Source of the DNA: Baffinella frigidus
Lineage: Eukaryota > Cryptophyceae > Cryptomonadales > Baffinellaceae
Direction: 5' to 3'
NCBI GenBank assembly: GCA_026770585.1
Contig: MU646321.1
Coordinates: 921,217 to 931,829, forward strand
Length of the DNA stretch: 10,613 bases
Shown: piece by piece, positions 6,463 through 10,613 of the stretch
Layout of the letters: each line of letters starts with the position of its first letter
Numbering within the stretch: position 1 is the stretch's first letter
Notes under the pieces: model-generated
Database searches by the model: none
What the model saw: only the letters and a program-made list of their open reading frames with translations
What the model was told of the DNA's origin: nothing
Position numbers and translations under genes: made by a program

Positions 6463-6920
6463 CTCTACTTCCTGCAGCGCGTCGGCTCGTGGGCGATAGG
6501 TCTGTTTTTTTTTCTCTCCAAAGTTGACTGATTTGTACCGCAAACCCAGCATGTCTACTTAAGAACAGTTTCATTTCCTGCAGCGCGTCGGCACGTGGGC
6601 TATAGATCTTTTCTTTTTTCTCTCCAAAGTTGACGGATTTGTACCGCGAACCTAGCATGTCAACTTAGGAATAGGTCTGCTTCCTGCAGTGCGTCAGCAC
6701 GTGGGCGATTGATTTTTTTTGCCCCAAAGTTGACGGATTTGTACCGCGAACCCAGCATGTCAACTTAAGAATAGTTCTACTTGCTGCAGCGCGTCGGCAC
6801 ATGGGCGATAGGTATTTTCTTTTTTCTCCAAAGTTGACGGATATGTACCGCGAATCTAGCATGTCAACTTAAGAATAGGACTGCTTCTTGCAGCGCGTCA
6901 GCATGTGGGTGATAGGTTCC
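6463..6920 (+). repeat. Five-copy array of about 106 bases containing a 22-base microexon
   Basis: Tandem units start at about 6471, 6577, 6683, 6783 and 6887 (spacing 106, 106, 100, 104). Each has CTGCAG or TTGCAG, then CGCGTCGGCACGTGGGCGAT-like sequence, a T-rich tract, CAAAGTTGACGGATTTGTACC and AGCATGTCAACTTAAGAA. Every unit holds a possible exon of 22 bases after the AG, encoding RVG(S/T)WAI or a close variant (CVSTWAI, RVSMWVI). Units 1, 4 and 5 keep a GT donor; units 2 and 3 have lost it. Confidence 0.85.
6894..6915 (+). CDS. Exon 13, microexon (last of five copies)
   Basis: This 22-base exon runs between TGCAG (6889-6893) and donor gttccg (6916), reading RVSMWVI plus one base. Phase 0 in and 1 out is exactly what is needed between exons 12 and 14, which otherwise do not join in frame. 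Equivalent copies with intact sites are 6478-6499 (RVGSWAI) and 6790-6811 (RVGTWAI), and any of the three could be the one used. The repeated unit suggests alternative choice among near-identical microexons. The call rests on phase and splice sites. Confidence 0.45.
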
Positions 6921-7193
6921 GTCAACAAAACCCTGAACCTGAAACCCTAAATCCTAAACCCTGAACCTCAAACCCCAAACCCTAAACTCTAACCCCTAAC
7001 CCCTAAACCCCAAACCCTTCATCCCACACCCTAACCACTCAACCCTCAACCCTAAACCCTAAACCCTTCATCCCACACCCTAAACCCTAAACCCTAAACC
7101 CTAAACCCTAAACCCTAAACCCCACACCCTTCATCCCACACCCTTCATCCCACACCCTCAACCCCTAACCCCTACATCCCACGCCCGAAACAG
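6916..7193. repeat. Intron 13: mixed satellite with CCCTTCATCCCACA
   Basis: CCCTAAA-type heptamers are accompanied by a 14-base unit, CCCTTCATCCCACA (around 7015, 7065, 7127 and 7141), itself two heptamers. No coding sequence is seen. Confidence 0.85.
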
Positions 7194-7264
7194 CGCTCAA
7201 GAAGCGGGGCATGGAGCCACGGCGCGTCGGAGAGGAAGAGGAGCAGCTCTGGCGCTCCCTCCAG
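7194..7264 (+). CDS. Exon 14, copy a (LKKRGMEPRRVGEEEEQLW)
   Basis: This 71-base exon runs between CAG (7191-7193) and donor gtcctt (7265), phase 1 in and 0 out. It reads LKKRGMEPRRVGEEEEQLW and then RSLQ, a charged helix. All three frames are open, but comparison with the second copy at 7410 picks this one: five of six differences over 20 codons fall at synonymous third positions. The whole unit, exon plus following intron, is duplicated in tandem. Confidence 0.75.
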
Positions 7265-7661
7265 GTCCTTTCTCTGAACCCTTTTATTCCTTTGAACCTC
7301 ACCAAATAGTACAAATCCTTGAACTACGTGGGGGGGGGGGCAATGGAAACTACTGCATGGAATGTTCGTACCTGTAATATTATAGAGATTGTGCAGTAAT
7401 TTTGGCTAGTAACAAAACGGGGTGTGGAGCCACGCCGCGTGGGGGAGGAAGAGGAGCAGCTTTGGCGCTCCCTCCAGGTCCTGCCTCTGAACCATTTCAA
7501 ATAGTACAAATCCTTCAACTACGTGGGGGGAGTGGCGATAGAAATTACTGCATGGAATGTTCGTACTTGTAATATTATAGAGAGTGTGCTCGGGTTTGTG
7601 GTTTGTCGTCATACCCCGTTTTTACCAGTTACCAGCCAAAATTACTTGTAATATTATAGAG
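7265..7661 (+). repeat. Tandem duplication of exon 14 with its intron
   Basis: Intron sequence after copy a (tagtacaaatccttgaacta, a G-run, tactgcatggaatgttcgta and tgtaatattatagag) is repeated after copy b, with a unit of about 216 bases. TTGTAATATTATAGAGAGTG occurs a third time at 7647-7666, just before exon 15. Between the last two lies an inverted copy of the exon 15 start. Confidence 0.85.
7410..7477 (+). CDS. Exon 14, copy b (possible mutually exclusive exon)
   Basis: This is a full second copy with its own acceptor (TAG, 7407-7409) and donor gtcctg (7478), in the same phase and one codon shorter at the 5' end. It reads TKRGVEPRRVGEEEEQLW and then RSLQ. Against copy a, the shared 20 codons differ by GGC/GGT, CGG/CGC, GTC/GTG, GGA/GGG and CTC/CTT (all silent) and ATG/GTG (Met to Val). 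Using both copies together would break the frame (copy a ends in phase 0, copy b needs phase 1), so they would have to be alternatives. It could also be a recently dead copy. Confidence 0.5.
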
Positions 7662-7697
7662 AGTGTGGTACAAACGGGGTATGACGACAAACCACAA
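7596..7697. repeat. 26-base inverted repeat using the start of exon 15
   Basis: Positions 7596-7621 are the exact reverse complement of 7672-7697, with a 50-base loop. The right arm is coding sequence of exon 15 (TGYDDKPQ region); the left arm lies in intron 14. In the transcript this would form a long hairpin covering the exon 15 acceptor, which lies in the loop. Confidence 0.9.
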
Positions 7698-7783
7698 CCC
7701 CTCGAACAGGCGTTCCAGAAACACGAGTTTGCAGTCAAGGCCGCAATGCCCCTTCTCGTCAATTTCTTCGCCTCCCACCCGCG
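7662..7783 (+). CDS. Exon 15 (helical, PLLVNFFASHP)
   Basis: This 122-base exon reads SVVQTGYDDKPQPLEQAF, then QKHEFAVKAAMPLLVNFFAS and HPR. The acceptor TAGAG at 7657-7661 was chosen to keep frame with exon 14 (phase 0 in). The donor is gtccca at 7784 (phase 2 out), which exon 16 completes. The block KHEFAVKAAMPLLVNFFASH resembles, from memory, the human ITPR1 stretch that contains IVMSIVTTFFSSPF, which also lies C-terminal to the VDTE segment. The start of this exon has an exact inverted copy in the intron before it. Confidence 0.75.
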
Positions 7784-8037
7784 GTCCCAGACCCTAAAGC
7801 CCTACACCCTAAACCCTAACCCCTAACCCCTAAACCCCAACCCACAAACCCTAAACCCTGAACAATAAATACTAAATCCTGAACCCTAAACCCTAAACCC
7901 TAAACGCTACACCCTAAACCCTAAACCCTAAACCCTAACCCCTAACCCCTCAACCCTAACCCCTAAACCCCAAACCCCAAACCCCAAACCCCAAACCCTA
8001 AACCCTAAACCCCAAACCTCAAACCCCAAACCCTTAG
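7784..8037. repeat. Intron 15 satellite
   Basis: Mixed CCCTAAA, CCCTAAC and CCCCAAA heptamers run from the end of exon 15 to the first exon 16 copy at 8038. Confidence 0.9.
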
Positions 8038-8335
8038 GTGGGACACGGAGGGGATGGAGCTGCAGTCACTCACCCTCAAGACCATCTCGATAGTCTTCAG
8101 GGTGGACATATTCATATTTTTCAAGATCCTTTAGGTTCTTCGAGCTCCGAACATAGGCAGACACCGGAACTTGTTCTGCAGAACAGCCAATATCAGCAGA
8201 TATGTAAACACCAAACCCGAAACGCTCAACGATTAGGTAGGATACGGAAGGGATGGAGCTGCAGTCACTCACCCTCAAGACCATTTTGATAGTCTCCAGG
8301 GTGGACATATCAACAGGTATATAAACACCAAACCC
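8038..8335 (+). pseudogene. Two partial copies of exon 16 start
   Basis: Copies begin at 8038 (after TAG 8035-8037) and 8237 (after TAG 8234-8236). The first is identical to exon 16 for about 51 bases and then diverges; its frame runs to a stop at about 8131. The second changes the first full codon TGG to the stop TAG, with two synonymous changes (GAC/GAT, GAG/GAA) nearby. Both share a different continuation (gatagtct-cagggtggacata), so they form their own tandem pair. Neither has a clear in-frame donor. Confidence 0.75.
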
Positions 8336-8360
8336 CAAACCCGAAACGCGACACGATCAG

Positions 8361-8469
8361 GTGGGACACGGAGGGGATGGAGCTGCAGTCACTCACCCTC
8401 AAGACCATCTCCATGATCCTGGCAAACCCTCAAATTTCGCGGGAGTACAACCACACCATCAAGATCCAG
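8361..8469 (+). CDS. Exon 16 (helical, LTLKTISMILANPQISREYN)
   Basis: The exon starts after CAG (8358-8360), taking two bases from exon 15 (phase 2 in) to give Arg, then WDTEGMELQS, LTLKTISMILANPQISREYN and HTIKIQ. The frame-keeping donor is gctccc at 8470, the second probable GC donor. A GT donor at 8508 (AG then gttgac) is possible but does not join exon 17 in frame. The sequence is an armadillo-like helix pair by appearance. Two partial copies of its start lie upstream. Confidence 0.65.
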
Positions 8470-8795
8470 GCTCCCGCCCTCTCCTTCTTTTGCAATCGAC
8501 TGGGGAGGTTGACTTTTGGCGTCGTACGGTGAAAGTTGACGATCCTGGTACTGAATGGTCACTTTTGGCATCGGAGTGGCAGGCCCTCTCTGGACGCCTT
8601 AAGGTTGTACGTTCAACAAAAGTCTCTCCTCTTCGGCAGGCCTCAACGTGGAAGCACATCGTCGTTTCTCCTCCCGTGATTTGTACCAGAGGTCGTCAGA
8701 ATCCACGGCCTTCAGTACAAATCACGGGGATTGAAAAAGGCGATTTGCTTCAACTCTGAGGGCTGGTGGTGCGGCAGGCACTCATTCGGGGCCCC
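8470..8795 (+). other. Intron 16, first part
   Basis: Unique sequence holds an exact 14-base inverted repeat, CCCGTGATTTGTAC (8673-8686) and its reverse complement (8715-8728), with a 28-base spacer. The stretch 8538-8584 (gacgatcctggtactgaat to ggcaggc) recurs at 8871-8916, just before the first exon 17 copy. No exon is visible. Confidence 0.7.
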
Positions 8796-9330
8796 TTAAT
8801 GGGCTAATTACTCATTAGGGGCCCCTATCTGGACTACCCTGAACCCCAAACCCCAAATTCCAAACCCTTAGACGATCCTGGTACTGAATCGTGACGTTTT
8901 GGCATCGGATCGGCAGGCGTCGTATGCGCGGAACCTGGAACTAATTACTCATTAGGGGCCCCCCTGACCGGACTAATCACTCATTGAGGGCCCCCTCACT
9001 GGACTAATTACTCATTAGGGGCCCCCTTACTGGACTAATTACTCATTAGGGGCCCACCTTACTGGACTAATTACTCGTTTGGGGCCCATAACAGGCGTCG
9101 TATGCGCGGAACCTGGAACTGATCCGGGAACGCCTAATCACTCATTAGAGGGCCCCTTACTGGACTAATCACTCATTAGGGCCCCCCCTTGCTGGACTAA
9201 TTACTCGTGTGGGGCACCTAACAGGCGTCGTATGCGCGGAACCTGGAACTGATCCGGGAGCGCTCCCATTTATGGACTAATCACTCATGAAGGGTTCCCC
9301 CTTGCTGGACTAATTACTCATTTGGGGCCC
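8796..9330 (+). repeat. Minisatellite GGACTAATTACTCATTAGGGGCCCC
   Basis: About a dozen units of roughly 31 to 34 bases contain TAATTACTCATTA, which is close to palindromic, and the palindrome GGGGCCCC. The array is interrupted three times by partial copies of exon 17, at 8917, 9095 and 9225, and once by a few heptamers at 8839-8868. The last unit supplies the sequence just before the exon 17 acceptor. Confidence 0.9.
8914..9268 (+). pseudogene. Three partial upstream copies of exon 17
   Basis: Each follows CAG and starts GCGTCGTATGCGCGGAACCT. Their matched lengths grow towards the real exon: about 26 bases (8917), 40 bases (9095) and 42 bases (9225). All differences from exon 17 within the matched part (CGA/CGG, GAG/GAA, CGT/CGC) are synonymous. 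Each stops abruptly at minisatellite or unrelated sequence, without a donor. Confidence 0.8.
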
Positions 9331-9337
9331 CGAACAG

Positions 9338-9428
9338 GCGTCGTATGCGCGGAACCTGGAACTGATCCGAGAGCGTTCCAAGGACTGGTCGCCGCAGCAG
9401 CGCCAGGCCATGAAGCACCACCTCGTCG
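9338..9428 (+). CDS. Exon 17 (ARNLELIRERSKDW)
   Basis: This 91-base exon runs between CAG (9335-9337) and donor gtataa (9429), phase 0 in and 1 out. It reads ASYARNLELIRERSKDWSPQ and then QRQAMKHHLV. It is a basic amphipathic helix. Its 5' part is copied three times upstream and its 3' part with the donor five times downstream, with nearly all differences synonymous in this frame. The joint with exon 18 gives Gly. Confidence 0.8.
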
Positions 9429-10217
9429 GTATAACCCCTTGAACTAAATACTTAAGTACACCCTGACCCGTCCACAAAAACGCCCCTTTTCACCTTATCA
9501 CGTCCCTTTTCACCGTATCACGTCCGTTTCAACCGTATAACGTCCATCAAAACGGCCGTTTTCGCTGGATTGCGTTCAATACCGCAGCAGCGCCAGGCCA
9601 TGAAACACCACCTCGTCGGTATGCACCCTCAACACTAAATTCTAAACACTGGCCACAAAACACTAGACACCAATTCTAAAAGCCAAACGCTAAGCCTACA
9701 GCGCCAGGCCATGAAACACCACCTCGTCGGTATAACCCCTAAACTGTCCGCGAAAACGCCCCTTTTCACCGTATCACGTCCGTTTTCACCGTATCACGTC
9801 CGTTTCAACCGTATAACGTCCATCAAAACGGCCGTTTTCGCTGGATCGCGTCCAGTACCGCAGCAGCGCCAGGCCATGAAGCACCACCTCGTCGGTACAC
9901 CCTCAACCCTCAATACTCAAGTACACCCTGACCCGTCCGCGAAAACGCCCCTTTTCACCATACCACGTCCCTTTCCACCGTATCACGTCCGTTTTTATGT
10001 ATCACGTCCATAAAACGGCCGTTTTTTCTTGATCGCATCCAGTATCGCAGCAGCGCCAGGCCATGAAGCACCACCTCGGCGGTATATCTAAACCCTAAAC
10101 CGTCCGCGAAAACGCCCCTTTTCACCGTATCACGTGCTTTCCCACCGTATCACGTCCATGAAAACGGCCGTTTTCACTGGATCGCGTCCACCGCACAGCG
10201 GACATCTCCGGGATTTT
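9429..10217 (+). repeat. Tandem units carrying exon 17 3' end and donor
   Basis: Extra copies of CAGCAGCGCCAGGCCATGAA and the following CACCACCTCGTCG, then gta, have GCGCCAGG at 9590, 9701, 9866 and 10053, with another at 10363 (spacing 190, 111, 165, 187, 310 from the real one at 9400). Spacers share cgaaaacgccccttttcacc, the repeated word CCGTATCACGTCC, and AAAACGGCCGTTTTCGCTGG. Four of five keep a GT donor; the last has GC. Confidence 0.85.
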
Positions 10218-10352
10218 GAATAACCCCTGAGCGATAAGTCCTAGGGTCCTACGGTAGGCAACCCGTAGATGCTTAGGGGGGGTTCCTACGGATAAGGAAA
10301 CGGAAACTCGGGCACTCAGCGCCCGAAAATCCATTGGTAGCCCTCTATGTGG
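10218..10352 (+). repeat. Dispersed repeat family, third copy
   Basis: It begins GAATAACCCCTGAGCGATAA, contains TCCTACGGTAGGCAACCCGT, a G-run, GGATAAGGAAACGGAAA and AAAATCCATTGGTAGCCC, and ends ctatgtgg. It interrupts the tandem series of exon 17 3' copies between the fourth and fifth copies, so it arrived after or during that expansion. Confidence 0.8.
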
Positions 10353-10453
10353 TACCGCAACAGCGCCAGGCCATGAAACACCACCTCGTCAGCATACACC
10401 CTAAACCCTCAACACTAAACCCTATACACTAAACACCAAACACCAAACGGTAG
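10353..10453 (+). other. Last exon 17 3' copy and end of intron 17
   Basis: The fifth extra copy (10356-10390) reads to CACCACCTCGTCA, then gcatac, so its donor has changed from GT to GC. Short CACTAAA units lead to the acceptor TAG at 10451-10453. Confidence 0.6.
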
Positions 10454-10563
10454 GTCTCTGGAAGAACGTGATCAAGGTCTTCGCTGAGTTTTCGTGTTCG
10501 CTGTCTGACGAGGGGGGTGGGAAGAGGAAGCCGATGGACTTTACTACCGCGCTGGCGAACCGC
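10454..10563 (+). CDS. Exon 18 (LWKNVIKVFAEFSCSLSDE)
   Basis: This 110-base exon runs between TAG (10451-10453) and the strong donor gtaagg (10564), phase 1 in and 0 out. It reads LWKNVIKVFAEFSCSLSDE, then GGGKRKPMDFTTALANR. It has a hydrophobic helix, a Gly/Lys loop and a second helix start. The other two frames meet stops within the first 35 bases. The gene continues past the window. Confidence 0.8.
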
Positions 10564-10569
10564 GTAAGG

Positions 10570-10572
<3 letters not shown>

Positions 10573-10613
<41 letters not shown>
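10573..10613. repeat. (CT)n microsatellite at window end
   Basis: A pure CT dinucleotide run starts ten bases into the next intron and continues past the window. Confidence 0.95.

Larger units (their letters stand above)
120..10563 (+). other. Partial multi-exon gene, IP3-receptor-like (gene model span)
   Basis: This is the span of one inferred gene with 18 exons that keep one frame through all 17 introns (423 codons; both ends of the gene lie outside the window). All introns end in AG. Sixteen of the 18 donors are GT, including the donor after the last exon, and two appear to be GC. The predicted product has no obvious transmembrane segment. Exons 5, 6 and 15 resemble, in order, parts of the helical regulatory region of IP3 receptors recalled from memory: NSLL, then AYINFLNHCYVDTE, then IVTTFFSSPF. 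In that family the protein is a tetrameric Ca2+ release channel in the ER or other Ca2+ store membranes, with the pore at the C-terminus, which would be downstream of this window. A helical protein of another family is the alternative. The gene model is more certain than the family name. Confidence 0.6.

Noticed and set aside
6425-6862. Minus-strand ORFs repeating SRYKSVNFGEK
   Set aside because: They arise from the 106-base tandem array. The forward reading as microexons with splice sites and matching phase explains the array better.
1-8037. A true telomere or subtelomere end
   Set aside because: The heptamers are degenerate, mixed and broken by in-frame exons of one gene. A chromosome end would show a long uniform TTTAGGG/CCCTAAA run at one side.
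8361-8759. 132-residue forward ORF starting MGHGGDGAA
   Set aside because: It is a shadow frame over exon 16. The exon frame WDTEGMELQS joins exons 15 and 17 in phase and has helical composition.
6463-9337. CRISPR array
   Set aside because: Repeats are about 106 bases or about 32 bases without unique spacers of constant length, and the sequence is eukaryotic and intron-bearing.

Overview
This window is eukaryotic nuclear DNA. It shows no bacterial-style operon, no long ORF, and no tRNA or rRNA that I can recognise. I read it as an internal piece of one large, intron-rich gene on the + strand. My model has 18 short exons (22 to 182 bases, 1,269 bases, 423 codons) between about 120 and 10563, in introns filled mostly with degenerate seven-base repeats of the CCCTAAA / CCCGAAA / CCCCAAA / CCCTGCA / CCTTACA / CCCTCAA type. 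The gene runs off both ends: the first exon has no start codon context and the last ends in a GT donor before a (CT)n run. The repeats resemble TTTAGGG-type telomere sequence. That type occurs in plants, green algae, chromerids, dinoflagellates and some other algae, so a microalga or dinoflagellate is likely, but I cannot choose between them. Two probable GC donors would fit a dinoflagellate but also occur elsewhere.

The exon chain is supported by intron phase: 17 of 17 successive junctions keep one reading frame. A few boundaries were chosen partly by phase (exon 4, the exon 13 microexon, the exon 15 acceptor and the exon 16 donor), so this is not fully independent evidence. The spliced product looks soluble and alpha-helical, with no membrane segment in this part. 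Short blocks resemble, from memory, the helical regulatory region of inositol 1,4,5-trisphosphate receptors: exons 5-6 (NSIL..., then ...VAYLNTVFIDTE) against human ITPR1 NSLLPLDDIV...AYINFLNHCYVDTE, and exon 15 (PLLVNFFASHP) against SIVTTFFSSPF, in the same order. The working call is an IP3-receptor / ryanodine-receptor-like Ca2+ release channel fragment, at moderate confidence.

Layout: 1-119 CCCTCCA satellite; 120-1559 exons 1-4; 1560-2617 exon 5, dispersed repeats and a partial copy of exon 6; 2618-3927 exons 6-9 among heptamer satellite; 3928-4924 ATGGCTCCAA repeats and two partial copies of exon 10; 4925-6074 exons 10-12; 6463-6920 a five-copy tandem array built around a 22-base microexon (exon 13); 7194-7783 exons 14 and 15 with a second full copy of exon 14 and a hairpin made from the start of exon 15; 8038-8469 three copies of the exon 16 start; 8796-9337 a palindromic minisatellite carrying three partial copies of exon 17; 9338-10453 exon 17 and five copies of its 3' end; 10454-10563 exon 18.

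The most striking feature is that most exons have extra partial or full copies in the flanking intron. Each copy spans a splice site, and in several sets the differences are mostly synonymous in the reading frame used here. This suggests either alternative (mutually exclusive) exons or a history of exon relocation under coding constraint.
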